Shown: positions 1 to 10,643 of the stretch, piece after piece
Numbering within the stretch: position 1 is the first letter of the stretch
How the letters are laid out: each line of letters begins with the position of its first letter
Assembly (NCBI GenBank): GCA_017992475.1
Contig: JAGOOO010000003.1
Span: 1 to 64,000 of the forward strand
Length of the DNA stretch: 64,000 nt
Reading direction: 5' to 3'
DNA from: Caldisericia bacterium
GTDB taxonomy: Bacteria; Caldisericota; Caldisericia; JAAYUI01
Notes under the pieces: model-generated
The model's database searches: none
The model's input: the letters and a program-made list of their open reading frames with translations, nothing else
What the model was told of the DNA's origin: nothing
Position numbers and translations under genes: made by a program

Positions 1-2
1 GC

Positions 3-3000
3 GAGTTCTACCTGATCGTTGACCCGGATGGACCAAGGTCCCAGGAATATGAGCATTGGTTTGCAATGATTGATTCTGGCGGAAACCTTTGGTTTGACCC
101 GGACGGCTACTTCAATGACAGCCGCTACTATGCTTATGCTGATCCACTTGATATCCACTACAACCAGGATGACTCATCCCTCTTTGATAGCTGCCAGAGA
201 AACCCGAATGCCCTAGTCGACCCAACTACCGCAAATAATACCCAGGGACCGTACCCCCTTCTCCCAACAAACGAGAATGGCGATCTTAATCCTGGTTATG
301 TTGATAACTATCGTGTCACCCCATTTGTTACTGGAACTGTTCAGAACCCAGTCCAGCTTCCACCATCGGAAAGACTTACCGGTATGGGTTCCACTCCCAT
401 GTATTTCATGGAACCAAACACCAATAGAGTGTTCCGCATTGGTTGGGTAGACATGGTTGACTTCCCGCTCATATATCGCTCTGCTGATGCAAATAACCCA
501 CGCAACCGTCAGCTCAGCTGGACTGACACCACTGCCATGACGGTGGTTGGAAACACCCACAGGGAAGATGTCGCACTCACTCAGGCGTCATTCTGGAACA
601 TTGGACAGAACGAGTTCTGGGGACACCGCTATGATGACTGGGACATCAACCACAATCTTTACCGTTTCCGTGATGCTGCCGGTGGAGACGTTGGGCCGAA
701 TGGTCCATTCTGGGTCAACAACAGTGATGCCAATACTGGCAGAAGAGACCAGAATGGATATGCTTGGCTTGATGATCCAATCTGGGACTATGGTGAAGAA
801 TGGCACACCGACAACGTTGGTTTTACAGCAATCCCACAAAATGATCCAAACCAGAATAACCCTGCAAGGTATCAAACATACCAGCCTGGTGAGTGGATCT
901 ACAGAGGCGGTTATAACAGATCCATATATGTCAGGACTGCTGCAAACCGTAACTTTGTCATAGGGTATGACCCGCTTATCCAAATTGAGGATCAGGGTGA
1001 GGGTGACGAAAGGCTTACACCAGTTTCTGTCCATGTGAATCTTATTACTTATAACTATGCTCCATCGACCTGCCCGCGTGACAGAGGCCAGCTCTCAGGA
1101 ACTGGTCAGTTTGGAGTCTGGGATCCTGGCGATGACTATGATATTGGACAAATGGATAGGACTAGTGCCACAACTGGCAGTCCAGATCCAACCAATGCTC
1201 CAAGATCAGCATCTCCATTCAGGCTCTCCATCGCAAACATTGGTGTTCCAGATCCAGGCGTTTCACCAACGCAAGGTGACGAGCTTCACGCAGACAATAT
1301 AAACAATCATACATTCAACGATATCAGACTTTATGATCCATACGAGCACATTTACCAAAAAGGTTACACCGATACCACAACAACCAGGGTTCCTAACACT
1401 CTTCCAAGGGTGCAGATCGGTGACAACCGTCTTACTAATGTAAATAGCAATTCCCATCCATGGGCACTCCAGAATTATGTTAGTGATCAGCCAAATAGGC
1501 TTGGTGGTCTTTGGGTTGGAGACGTTCTGATTCTTTCAGAAGTCCTCACTGCTGTTTGCAATGATAAGGATTTCTACAATCTCTCAGTTGAATCAGATCT
1601 CTGGGAAGGTGTCATACCATCCACAACCACAGCAGTCCTCAGGTCACAACTTGGTGAGATAACCGAGAGAGGCCAAACTATCAACAAGAGTACAGTCCTT
1701 GGCCCAACCGGCACAGCTTTTGCAGTTCCAGCTACAACATTCATGGATTGCTATCCAAGGTCAAGACAATATCTCGGTGTTGAAATTTTCAACGACAACG
1801 GGAAAGACAATAACCTTGGAACCCAGCACTATACTGATATCATAGGAACTCCACCAGCTTCTGACCTCCTCTATGCAAATAATATGTCAGATGACTATCG
1901 TCCTGGCAAAACTTGTGAAGTATTCCTTGGCGCACAGGACCCGAACCCGAACCTCTTTTCCAAGCCATGGTTCCTTGGCAGCACAAGTGACTACTATCAA
2001 AGAGGACTGATTACAAAGGATATTGGAAGAATCCTTACCAGGTTTGACAACCTTGCAGTCCCGGTTCGTTTCCTTGACACCCAGCCGGGTGGAGCAGGAA
2101 CAACGAGACTATTCGGTTGTGGCAAGGGAATATATCTTGATGTAAACAATGATTATGAAATAGGTATTGGTGACAAACGTCTTGCTGATATAACAATCAA
2201 CAGGAATGCTGGGATTATCACCTACAAAGCGGGTTCTTATGTAAATGCTGGCGATGTCGATGTAAACGCTTTCGCGGGCGCGAACAACGACCTTAATGAC
2301 TTCAGAGCCATTCTTACCAATGGCCAGTACCATTGGCCAATGTTCTATGATGAGTACATGATTGACCCGGAGAATTCGACAAGACTCCTCCCGCCAAATG
2401 GTACATACGACCCAGGCGAAATAATCTATGATACCAACATGCCATTTAACGGTCTTATTGATCAGGGTGTTGTTCAGCCAGGCTTCCAGAGAATGACAGC
2501 AGGCTGGATTGGCGACACATGGTATGATTGTGGATCAATCGTTCCTCCATTTGATTTCTATCTCTATGCATCAGTTCCATATGGTGTTACCTCAGGACTC
2601 AATTGCGATTCAAGATATATGGACTGGGAAGTCATTCCTGGAGACATCAAGCTTGATGTCCAGATCGACAAAGAACTGATGGTTGAGCAGACCTCTGACA
2701 TCACAGTTTCTGTTAACCCGCCGCCAAGAGAAGGCCACTGGGTTGACAAAGGCGATCACAGATTATGGATTCCAGACGAGGCCGTTTATGTGCTCGTTCG
2801 TGATCCAGGTGGAATAGCTGGTGGCATGTCTGACACTAACATCAATGCACAGTACAGGGTGCTTACACCAAAGTCCCCGAAAGTTACTTTCACAATGACT
2901 CCTTATAGGGGTTCTTGCCATCCAGAAAACTTCAAGCTTGGAAGACCACAACAAGATGCACTCAAGGTAAGAATTCAGGCTTTCAAGGCCAACCCGGAAA

Positions 3001-6000
3001 TTGGTCTCTTTGCAAATCGTACGCTTATGGCAGATCTCATGATTGTGCCACCGGACCAGCACCCAGGATATCAGAGCCCAATCACCCAAAACTTCTTCCG
3101 TCAGGACACCATGCACTTCTATCGTGACCTTTTCTGGACAGGCGACTGGAAGAGAATGATGAACATGATTGGTAGCCACGGTGGCAACCACTGGGGTAAG
3201 AGGTTCCCGCGTTCAGGCAAGAAGTCACCAGGACTTTATCTGACAGATGCTGACAACAAGGGATTTGATCTTGCTCCTGCACCACCACTCCCAATGACCC
3301 TTTCAGAATCTTATGATTGTTATGGTGAGAAACACTTTGAGGTTCTTCCGGAGCAGCTCAAGGTTGACGCAAATGTTGCTTGTATCACCACACTAGACCA
3401 GCGCTTCCCGAACATTATGCTCACCCTTTCAGATATCGATAATCCAAACGATGTTAATGATCCGTATGGTGTTAACATTTCAGTTCCAAAAACTGACAGC
3501 CCGCTTATCGCCGTTTACAATGGCCATGGCGGTGGAGTCAACTGGCTTGCAGTTGCCGAACTTGCAAACCCGGCAGTCCAGGGTGAAAAAATCATTATCC
3601 AGACCAATATCGACGGAACTTATGAGTATTGGTACTGGTATGAACCGGCCAACACCGATCCAAATCTTGGTCCACAGGTGCCAAATGCCATTGATGCGAA
3701 CGACGTTATCATTGGTCAGGAATGGACAACATTCCCAATCCAGTGCACCGATAAGGTAAAACGCACAGGCGTCAAGGTTGATGACAGGGCATCCTGGGAT
3801 GATGCAGATTGCTCTTCGGCCACCAATATAGCCTGCAGGGTCAACATGCCAGAAGGCATGAAACCAATCGGCGACATAACCGGCCAGTGGGGCAACCCGC
3901 TGGGTTCAGACCATTATGGAATTATTGATGGAGCATTTGCCTGGATCGTCCAGTATGGTGTTCCAACCTATGTTACTCCATATGGTGAGCTCACCCCGTC
4001 TGATCCAGGTGGAGAGTGCCTCGCAGTTATTCATCCAAAAGATGGATCAACTCATCTCAACATCCACGTTTATCTGACCAATGCAATCTTTGATTACAAC
4101 TCGACAATAGCTCACCCGGTTACTGGAAGCCCGTACTTCAGGACTGATGTTCCAACCGGAATCAACCAGAACAACCCAGGTTATATAAATCTTGGTGAAA
4201 CAGTAAATGGAATTGATTATGCTGGTACCCTTGATCTCAAGGTTTACCCGCCAGACCCATATGTAAACTTCGCAGAGTGGCTCATCGTTGATAAAGCACT
4301 CATGTATTCCAACGTTAACTATACTGTTGCATCATCTACTAACCCGGCACTTTCGCAGCTTCCACCACCAGCACCACAGATTCAGCCACCATACTGGCCA
4401 ATTCTGCGCACTTCGCATGGTGGATTCAGGGTATACCCTGGTGGACAAACACATACCGGAAGGGTAAAGGGCCAGAACTTCAACCAGAATGGTGGAGCTT
4501 TCGGATGGAACGCATATCCGGCAATCTGGAGTGAAGAAGGTAAGAAGAATGCAAAATCCGAGATGTTCTACAAGCTTGGAACTGAATTCTTCCCACTTAC
4601 AGATTACGGTCTATACTTCATTCTTAAAGATGGCGAAGGCAACCACCTCTCGTTCAAATCTCCAACCCTCGACCGCACTATCAAGAGAATCGAAATTGTT
4701 GGACCATTTGCACGTCCAAAAGTTGTCGATGTGACAACGAACAGAGTTTTGAACTGGTATGCATATAATGGACTCCAGAATGTTCCGATACAGTATGACT
4801 ATTCAGGAAAGATCGTAATAGATGAGACCAACTGGTCATACTTCGAGCATATACCAGGTGGAAACTATATGAACTGGTCTGCTCTCAGCGATGTTGATTA
4901 TGGCTCAAACGAGAATATCCGCATCAAGAGAACAGGCAAGCTCAACTATTGCTCCCTTGATAACGTTTTCGTAATTGACGAACTTATCCCGTGGAATTCT
5001 GGAAAGATATTTATCTACGTCACCCTTGCAGATGGCACCTTCAAGATGTACCAGGATTGCTGCACTGCACCGCCGGTTGACGGAATTGATGTCAGAGCCC
5101 TTGATCTCAAGCAGACCGAAGGCGACGAGAATTATGAACCAATTGACCATATCACACTTGATTCTGGCAGAAACATGATCCAAAAGCTCTCCTTCACACT
5201 GAAGGAATATGAGCCGATGCAAGTCGAGCAGCTTTGCAATGACGCAGTCATGTACATCTGGCAGGACAGGGGTGTAAAAGACCTCCGTGACACCAAGAGC
5301 AATCTTGTAGTTGGTGCAGGCGATGGTTGGGTAACTAACCCACCAACTTCCTCAAGAGCCGAGAATTATCATACCCAGTACATCCCGGACAACGACGTCA
5401 ACGGCGACAACAAGATTAAGTTCAATGATTATGAGACTGAAATCTGCGGAACTTATGATATGGTAACAAATACCTGGATGGGCGGTATCATTGATGCTCG
5501 TACCTTCCAGCGCAATACCGGCAGATATGACTTCGAACTCTCCCAGGCAACCGGTGCAAATATCGACACAGTAGGTCTTGATTTTGGTGGAGAAAATGGA
5601 GTTGCTGATCCACAAGACCATATCATCTCGGACAACGAAACACTGCCAGTCTATATCACTGCCTACAAGTATGGTGATGACAACAACGACAGATCGTTTG
5701 GGCCATGGTGGGATTTTGATGCCTACTACTCCCAGTACGATGCGTCTGTTGGCCAGTACACAAGGACACGTTACAGCCACGAAGTTTATCTTGCAGCCCA
5801 GGTTGCATTGCCAGTTGAGCCGTACGATGACCTTATCGTAACCTATACACCAAACCCACTCACAGCCGGTATCACCCCAGAGCTTGTTGATGTTAACTCA
5901 CCACTCACATTCGTTGTTAAGAATGAAAAGGGTGACCCAGTCAACCTGCTTGATGGAATTATCGACCAATGGGGCAAGAAAGATGTTGATCCAAAAGTTG

Positions 6001-8459
6001 GTTGGAACTATCTCTTTAAGGATCCGCACCCAGACAACACCTATTATTATGGAAGAAATTCAATTCTCCCGCAGTACTACTTCCTCAGAACAGACCTCCA
6101 CAACTATGATGGAACAGATGTAAATAACCGTGAGCTTTACTCATCAAGAGGAAGAGACTCATCCTACGATTGCAAGGAAACAATTCTCGAAGCATTTGAA
6201 CCAATAACACCAGACTTCTCCAATGCAAAATCTGGTCTCTACATCTTCAGAGGTTTCTGCGCCAACGATAACAACATCTGGATGAAGGACGAAGACCACC
6301 CAGACAGAGAGCAGTGGGAAAAAGAGCACTTGGTCAGAGTCTATATCTACACACCAGACCGCAAGCACAGGGGTTCTGTTGATGTTAAAATTGTCAACCC
6401 ACATGCTGAGTATTCAGTTGTCAACACGGAAGATCCACAGCTCAGGGCTTTCACAGTCCCAGGGGAGCCGGACTTTATAATGACCGCAGCTGACAACCGC
6501 ATTTACAAAGTAACAGTAACAATTAGCAACGCCCAGGGCCAGCTGGTCAAGGGTGTAACGAAGGGTGTCTCAGTCTGCGGTGGTGGCGTAAAGAATACCG
6601 CAAGGTTCACACCATTCACCACAAGGCCACAGTCCTTTGATTTCCGCAACCAGACATGTGACTACGTTCCATGCTCACAGGTCACCTACCCGCACTTTGG
6701 TTATGACTTCGTCGCCGATGGCAACATCACATGGCAAGACCAGGAACTCTACAAGGCTGGCGGATTTACACTCAGGCCAATTAACAACAAGTGCTGGGAT
6801 CGCCAGGGTGTTGGTGAAGTCTTCTACAACACAACAAATGAATACTTCAGGGACGACAAGACCTGGAGAGTTATCAACGAAGGTACAGCCGGACAGCGTG
6901 TTGAAGTACTTAACCTGCTCCTTCCACCACCAGCGTTTGGATGGGGTCTCGGTGCCATCTACAACTGGCCATATTGGGGCGGTTTCCTCTTTACAGATAT
7001 CGATCGCAATGGCTCGCTTGATTACCATGATGCACTTGGTCTTGATGTTAATGCCCAAACTTCATTCTACCTCTGGGCCGAAGACCTGTTCTATGTTGGC
7101 GGACTTGTTGGAGACAACGTCTATTGCAACACCCAAGTCAAAGCAGACCTTGTAGGCTACCCACCATATTCTGACAAGACAAACCCAAGGTACATGGTCA
7201 AGAGATTTAGGCATGGAGTAACCAACGACACAGTGTTCTTCATGGATTGGGAAGCAATTCCGGACAAGGTTGCCCAGGTTTCATACCCGAGAATCGAACT
7301 CTTCTACGCAGAGAACGGCAACGAAGTCTCCAAGGATCTCCTCAACGTCGACAATTACGACATGGTTTACAACTACGACAACCACTTCATTGCAAGGGTC
7401 TACCCGGCATTCAAGGAAGACCTCCCGCTCAAGGAAGATGGAAGGGTCTATGTCTCCGGCAACCAGGCACAGCAGTGGATATATGGACAGACCAAGAAGT
7501 CAGAAGTTGATGACATGGCAACCGAAACCACGTTCCACTACACTCCAACCGGAACCGGTCAGTCAACAACCTTCATCTCCTATCTGGCAAAGAACAAGTG
7601 GTACTTTGCAGATCCATACCAGCTTGACAATCCAGAGTGGTATTCACTCAAGAAGATCTACCATCTTGATGTTGGCAAGGGACTTGAAGTCATGATCGCT
7701 TCCGACAACCTTGCCCCGAACGCCACCTCAGAACTCACAATCTACGTCAAGGAACTTGGCACCGAAGCTGTTGTTCCAGAAGCAACCGTTTATGTCGAAG
7801 GCCCAGGAATACAGCAGACCTCGCTCACCACAAACGCAAAGGGCGAAGTCAAGGTAAAAGTTACTCCAAAGTCACAGGGCAAGATTGTTGTCACTGCAGA
7901 GCGCGATGAATACATTGCTGGTTCCGCATGGGTCATGATTGGAAAAGACACCTTCCCGCCAATATTGGATGTTGATCCGATCGCACCATATGGAAACAAG
8001 ACTTCCATTGATGTAACCGGAAAGACAGAGCCAGGCGTCAAGCTGACTGTCAATGGAACTTCCGCCAGGGTTGATGACTCCGGCAAGTTCACAGTCAAGA
8101 TAACACTCAAGGAAGGCGTAAACCCAATCGTAGTCGAGGCAATTGATGCTGCTGGAAACAGAAGCATGAGGATACTCTCAACAATAGTCGACATTACACC
8201 GCCAGCCTTCATCATCAATGGCGAGGTCGATGGAAAGATTCTTGTTGCGAAAGATCAGACAACGATTAAGCTCTCAGGAAGAATTGATCCAGGCTCCAAG
8301 GTCACGGTCAATGGCGCACCGGCAAAGGTCGTCTATGACATCTGGGAAGTCGAAATAACAATGGATGCAAACCTTCCAGAACTTCCACTCTCCTTCCAGT
8401 TCATTGATGTTGCCGAAAACCAGACAACACACGAAGTAAAACTTGTAAGGCAGCCGTAA
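3..8459 (+). CDS. Giant secreted calcium-loop surface protein, 5'-truncated by the window edge
   Basis: The reading frame is open from base 3, so the gene starts upstream of the window; the ATG at 66 is internal. The first visible residues (EFYLIVDPDG) align with residues near 90 of the paralogue at 38263-45087 (EVYLTVIGAG), so about 90 N-terminal residues including the signal peptide are missing. The visible 2818 aa are rich in Asp, Asn, Tyr and Pro. They contain EF-hand/dockerin-like loops (DVNGDNKIKFNDYE near base 5395; DIDRNGSLDYHDA near 7000) and several GDxRLTxV units near 1000, 1420 and 2165. The last ~165 residues form two Ig-like domains of the glucodextranase-B/Big type (ITLKEGVNPIVVEAIDAAGN). 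No catalytic motif is recognisable. A structural or adhesive cell-surface role is inference. A strong terminator follows. Confidence 0.8.
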   Translation, partial: EFYLIVDPDGPRSQEYEHWFAMIDSGGNLWFDPDGYFNDSRYYAYADPLDIHYNQDDSSLFDSCQRNPNALVDPTTANNTQGPYPLLPTNENGDLNPGYVDNYRVTPFVTGTVQNPVQLPPSERLTGMGSTPMYFMEPNTNRVFRIGWVDMVDFPLIYRSADANNPRNRQLSWTDTTAMTVVGNTHREDVALTQASFWNIGQNEFWGHRYDDWDINHNLYRFRDAAGGDVGPNGPFWVNNSDANTGRRDQNGYAWLDDPIWDYGEEWHTDNVGFTAIPQNDPNQNNPARYQTYQPGEWIYRGGYNRSIYVRTAANRNFVIGYDPLIQIEDQGEGDERLTPVSVHVNLITYNYAPSTCPRDRGQLSGTGQFGVWDPGDDYDIGQMDRTSATTGSPDPTNAPRSASPFRLSIANIGVPDPGVSPTQGDELHADNINNHTFNDIRLYDPYEHIYQKGYTDTTTTRVPNTLPRVQIGDNRLTNVNSNSHPWALQNYVSDQPNRLGGLWVGDVLILSEVLTAVCNDKDFYNLSVESDLWEGVIPSTTTAVLRSQLGEITERGQTINKSTVLGPTGTAFAVPATTFMDCYPRSRQYLGVEIFNDNGKDNNLGTQHYTDIIGTPPASDLLYANNMSDDYRPGKTCEVFLGAQDPNPNLFSKPWFLGSTSDYYQRGLITKDIGRILTRFDNLAVPVRFLDTQPGGAGTTRLFGCGKGIYLDVNNDYEIGIGDKRLADITINRNAGIITYKAGSYVNAGDVDVNAFAGANNDLNDFRAILTNGQYHWPMFYDEYMIDPENSTRLLPPNGTYDPGEIIYDTNMPFNGLIDQGVVQPGFQRMTAGWIGDTWYDCGSIVPPFDFYLYASVPYGVTSGLNCDSRYMDWEVIPGDIKLDVQIDKELMVEQTSDITVSVNPPPREGHWVDKGDHRLWIPDEAVYVLVRDPGGIAGGMSDTNINAQYRVLTPKSPKVTFTMTPYRGSCHPENFKLGRPQQDALKVRIQAFKANPEIGLFANRTLMADLMIVPPDQHPGYQSPITQNFFRQDTMHFYRDLFWTGDWKRMMNMIGSHGGNHWGKRFPRSGKKSPGLYLTDADNKGFDLAPAPPLPMTLSESYDCYGEKHFEVLPEQLKVDANVACITTLDQRFPNIMLTLSDIDNPNDVNDPYGVNISVPKTDSPLIAVYNGHGGGVNWLAVAELANPAVQGEKIIIQTNIDGTYEYWYWYEPANTDPNLGPQVPNAIDANDVIIGQEWTTFPIQCTDKVKRTGVKVDDRASWDDADCSSATNIACRVNMPEGMKPIGDITGQWGNPLGSDHYGIIDGAFAWIVQYGVPTYVTPYGELTPSDPGGECLAVIHPKDGSTHLNIHVYLTNAIFDYNSTIAHPVTGSPYFRTDVPTGINQNNPGYINLGETVNGIDYAGTLDLKVYPPDPYVNFAEWLIVDKALMYSNVNYTVASSTNPALSQLPPPAPQIQPPYWPILRTSHGGFRVYPGGQTHTGRVKGQNFNQNGGAFGWNAYPAIWSEEGKKNAKSEMFYKLGTEFFPLTDYGLYFILKDGEGNHLSFKSPTLDRTIKRIEIVGPFARPKVVDVTTNRVLNWYAYNGLQNVPIQYDYSGKIVIDETNWSYFEHIPGGNYMNWSALSDVDYGSNENIRIKRTGKLNYCSLDNVFVIDELIPWNSGKIFIYVTLADGTFKMYQDCCTAPPVDGIDVRALDLKQTEGDENYEPIDHITLDSGRNMIQKLSFTLKEYEPMQVEQLCNDAVMYIWQDRGVKDLRDTKSNLVVGAGDGWVTNPPTSSRAENYHTQYIPDNDVNGDNKIKFNDYETEICGTYDMVTNTWMGGIIDARTFQRNTGRYDFELSQATGANIDTVGLDFGGENGVADPQDHIISDNETLPVYITAYKYGDDNNDRSFGPWWDFDAYYSQYDASVGQYTRTRYSHEVYLAAQVALPVEPYDDLIVTYTPNPLTAGITPELVDVNSPLTFVVKNEKGDPVNLLDGIIDQWGKKDVDPKVGWNYLFKDPHPDNTYYYGRNSILPQYYFLRTDLHNYDGTDVNNRELYSSRGRDSSYDCKETILEAFEPITPDFSNAKSGLYIFRGFCANDNNIWMKDEDHPDREQWEKEHLVRVYIYTPDRKHRGSVDVKIVNPHAEYSVVNTEDPQLRAFTVPGEPDFIMTAADNRIYKVTVTISNAQGQLVKGVTKGVSVCGGGVKNTARFTPFTTRPQSFDFRNQTCDYVPCSQVTYPHFGYDFVADGNITWQDQELYKAGGFTLRPINNKCWDRQGVGEVFYNTTNEYFRDDKTWRVINEGTAGQRVEVLNLLLPPPAFGWGLGAIYNWPYWGGFLFTDIDRNGSLDYHDALGLDVNAQTSFYLWAEDLFYVGGLVGDNVYCNTQVKADLVGYPPYSDKTNPRYMVKRFRHGVTNDTVFFMDWEAIPDKVAQVSYPRIELFYAENGNEVSKDLLNVDNYDMVYNYDNHFIARVYPAFKEDLPLKEDGRVYVSGNQAQQWIYGQTKKSEVDDMATETTFHYTPTGTGQSTTFISYLAKNKWYFADPYQLDNPEWYSLKKIYHLDVGKGLEVMIASDNLAPNATSELTIYVKELGTEAVVPEATVYVEGPGIQQTSLTTNAKGEVKVKVTPKSQGKIVVTAERDEYIAGSAWVMIGKDTFPPILDVDPIAPYGNKTSIDVTGKTEPGVKLTVNGTSARVDDSGKFTVKITLKEGVNPIVVEAIDAAGNRSMRILSTIVDITPPAFIINGEVDGKILVAKDQTTIKLSGRIDPGSKVTVNGAPAKVVYDIWEVEITMDANLPELPLSFQFIDVAENQTTHEVKLVRQP

Positions 8460-8480
8460 GAAGCACTAAACCGTATACAA

Positions 8481-8515
8481 AAAAGGCCACCCTTTTGGGT
8501 GGCCTTTTTTATTTT
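8481..8515 (+). terminator. Rho-independent terminator after the giant gene
   Basis: A perfect 10-bp stem (AAGGCCACCC/GGGTGGCCTT) with a TTTT loop is flanked by an A-run on the left and a T-run on the right. It could act in both directions, ending the giant gene and the convergent DUF1858 gene. Confidence 0.9.
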
Positions 8516-8577
8516 TATTGGAGAGAGGAACCAAATAGAGGGATTTTAGAATTAATTTTTTGCGGTGAATGCCATGT

Positions 8578-8850
8578 TTATCGTTGATTTTGTTTGAGAA
8601 AACTCACCAGCTCGGCGAGTATGGTTTTTGGGTCTGCACCTTTTTCCTGGCACAGCTCATCCGGTGTTCCCCAGAAGGCTTCTCCACATATATAACACAC
8701 AAGGCCCCTTTTGGCAAAAAAACTTGAAGATGAAGGGTAAGTCTCGAGGATTTTTTCTATTTTTGTGTCAAGTGTTATTTCCATGCATGAATTATGGTTT
8801 ACCTCCATATTTTGTGCAAGTGTTGACCTCGCTTGTTTGTAAACATACAA
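8578..8850 (-). CDS. DUF1858-type small redox/hybrid-cluster-associated protein
   Basis: This small protein has its family-like core from MEITLDT onwards: a short helical segment, then GLVCYICGEAFWGTPDELC, ending near a leucine-rich helix. The Cys-x2-Cys with a third cysteine and the ILETYP pattern match DUF1858 domains, which are common in anaerobes. The function of that family is not established. The start is uncertain. The ATG at 8850 has AAAAGGA four bases upstream but overlaps the promoter of the divergent gene. ATGs at 8808 and 8784 would give 76 and 68 aa, closer to the usual domain length, but neither has a well-spaced ribosome-binding site. Confidence 0.65.
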   Translation of the reverse strand: MYVYKQARSTLAQNMEVNHNSCMEITLDTKIEKILETYPSSSSFFAKRGLVCYICGEAFWGTPDELCQEKGADPKTILAELVSFLKQNQR

Positions 8851-8851
8851 T
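8823..8851 (+). promoter_or_regulatory. Sigma70-type promoter of the PIN/TRAM-ispD operon
   Basis: TTGACC is followed 17 bases later by TACAAT. The expected transcript start near 8858 leaves a short leader holding GAGGTG before the ATG at 8875. Confidence 0.7.
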
Positions 8852-8874
8852 CCTTTTATAAAGAGGTGAAAGCC

Positions 8875-9936
8875 ATGAGATTAATGATTGACAGATTGAT
8901 TTTTTCTCTTTTTGGTGGCGCACTTGGCGGATTGACCTATACATGGGTGCTTCGTCAGTATGTTGTGGGAGAACAAACTGGGTTCATAGTGATGGATGTT
9001 GTTTGGGCTTTTGTCGCATGCATTCTTGGAGGTGGGCTCTTCTATCTTGTCTGGCCAGAAATAGTTGCTTTTTTCAGGATGCTCTCAAAATTGTTCCAGA
9101 AGATCATGAAAAGATTGGCCATTACAGATTTGATGATCCTCATCTTCGCGCTTTTTGTGACAGTTGTGGTTTATATATTTCTGGAGCCAATCTACAGGTT
9201 TGCCCTTGAGCCAAAAGTATATATCCTTGTCACATTCCTAACGACACCAATACTCTTCATAATTATCTGGATGCTGGGTATCGGGAAGAGGGAATCCATA
9301 ATTGAATCCACAAGGCAACTCTTTGGCTCTTCCATATCCCAACCCTGTTCAAACCAGCATATTCTGGATTCATCATGCCTTATCGATGGCAGAATAGCGG
9401 AACTGATGACTACAACAACACTGAACGGGCGTTTTGCTGTGCCGAGTTTTGTGCTGTTTGATCTGCAAAGGATCTCTGATTCACAGGACCCGATACTTTC
9501 GCACAGGGGCAAAAGGGGAATGATGACCCTTGAAAAATTGCAGGAAATTATGGGGCCAAAGCTAGAGGTGTTGCATACCTCAAACAGAGGCAGACAGATT
9601 GACCTCTTGCTCAAGATGTCGCGGGATGGCTATCTCATAATCAGCTGTGACATGGAACTGACGCTTGACCTTAGACGACAGGGTGCAACAGTTGTAAATC
9701 TAAACGAGGCGGCATCGGCCCTCAAGACGATGATTGTTCCTGGCGAAGAGACAATGATAGCGGTCATAAAGGAAGGAAAAGAGCAGGGTCAGGGCGTTGG
9801 CTTCCTGGATGATGGAACAATGGTTGTCATTGAAGACGGGAAAAAAGTCATTGGCCAGACAGTGAGAATAATTTGCACATCTCTTCTTCAGAATCCACAG
9901 GGTAGGATTGTCTTTGGCAAGATAATAACACGATGA
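8875..9936 (+). CDS. YacL-like membrane protein with PIN and TRAM domains
   Basis: This 353-aa protein starts at the ATG preceded by AAGAGGTG. About 140 N-terminal residues hold four hydrophobic segments. A PIN-domain nuclease fold follows, beginning LDSSCLIDGRIAEL and containing later acidic residues (ISCDMELTLDL). The C-terminus is a TRAM-like RNA-binding domain (GVGFLDDGTMVVIEDG). This order matches the YacL/YkaJ family, predicted membrane-tethered ribonucleases that commonly sit directly upstream of ispD in Firmicutes. Its stop overlaps the ispD start by 4 bp (ATGA), which indicates translational coupling. RNA cleavage is predicted from the fold and is not shown here. Confidence 0.9.
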   Translation: MRLMIDRLIFSLFGGALGGLTYTWVLRQYVVGEQTGFIVMDVVWAFVACILGGGLFYLVWPEIVAFFRMLSKLFQKIMKRLAITDLMILIFALFVTVVVYIFLEPIYRFALEPKVYILVTFLTTPILFIIIWMLGIGKRESIIESTRQLFGSSISQPCSNQHILDSSCLIDGRIAELMTTTTLNGRFAVPSFVLFDLQRISDSQDPILSHRGKRGMMTLEKLQEIMGPKLEVLHTSNRGRQIDLLLKMSRDGYLIISCDMELTLDLRRQGATVVNLNEAASALKTMIVPGEETMIAVIKEGKEQGQGVGFLDDGTMVVIEDGKKVIGQTVRIICTSLLQNPQGRIVFGKIITR

Positions 9937-10643
9937 AAATATCATGCATCATTGCAGCTGGTGGGTCATCAACCAGGTTTGGCTTGGACAAACTTGAAGT
10001 GGACCTGGGTGGTAAACCGGTCCTTGCCTGGTCTGTTGCTGCAATGGCGAACCATCCTGGTGTTTCAGAGGTTGTAGTTGCGTGTTCTGACCCAGAGAAG
10101 TCAAAAAAACTTGTATACGGCCACGTACCCTCAAACGTAAAATTTGTCATGGGTGGAGATTGTAGGGAAGAGTCTGTAAAAAAGGCCTTTGAGATAATTG
10201 GGAATTGCGATGTGGTTTTGGTGCATGATGCGGCAAGGCCATTTATAAACCAGGAGATGATAGACAAGGTGATAGGCCGGGCAAAAGAGGCTGCTTGCGT
10301 GATACCCGTGATACCACTGGTTGGCGCACTAAAAACCATAAAAGGCGAGTTTTTGGAAAAGAGCATCGGTGGTGCCTATCATATTGCGCAAACGCCACAG
10401 CTTGTCTGGAAAAAACCCCTGGAATTTGTATTCGATAGATACAAAAACAGACTCGCCGAGTTTCCCGACGAGTCTGCAATGATTTCAGAATATGGGCTGA
10501 CTGTGGCAACTGTTCATGGATCAGCTTTCAACCTGAAAATTACCAGCCCGGAAGACATCAAGATAGCAAATTGCTATCTTTCGATTTTTAAATCTCCTCG
10601 AGTACAAAAAGTGGAGAACCGGCGTCGACTTCCTGACCGCTAG
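9933..10643 (+). CDS. ispD: 2-C-methyl-D-erythritol 4-phosphate cytidylyltransferase
   Basis: IspD catalyses the third step of the non-mevalonate isoprenoid pathway, joining MEP and CTP to give CDP-ME in the cytoplasm. The 236-aa protein opens with the nucleotide-binding signature AAGGSSTRFGLDK, including the conserved Arg and Lys, followed by the glycosyltransferase-A-like fold. VLVHDAARPF is the IspD hallmark, and AQTPQ and DESAM follow at the expected places. Its start overlaps the upstream gene by 4 bp. Its last 56 bases overlap the 3' end of the convergent accB, so the C-terminal tail (about 18 residues, basic and poorly conserved) is written antisense to accB. Confidence 0.93.
   Translation: MKISCIIAAGGSSTRFGLDKLEVDLGGKPVLAWSVAAMANHPGVSEVVVACSDPEKSKKLVYGHVPSNVKFVMGGDCREESVKKAFEIIGNCDVVLVHDAARPFINQEMIDKVIGRAKEAACVIPVIPLVGALKTIKGEFLEKSIGGAYHIAQTPQLVWKKPLEFVFDRYKNRLAEFPDESAMISEYGLTVATVHGSAFNLKITSPEDIKIANCYLSIFKSPRVQKVENRRRLPDR

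Noticed and set aside
66-68. ATG at 66 as the start of the giant gene
   Set aside because: The frame is open upstream to the window edge, and the upstream residues align with the paralogue.
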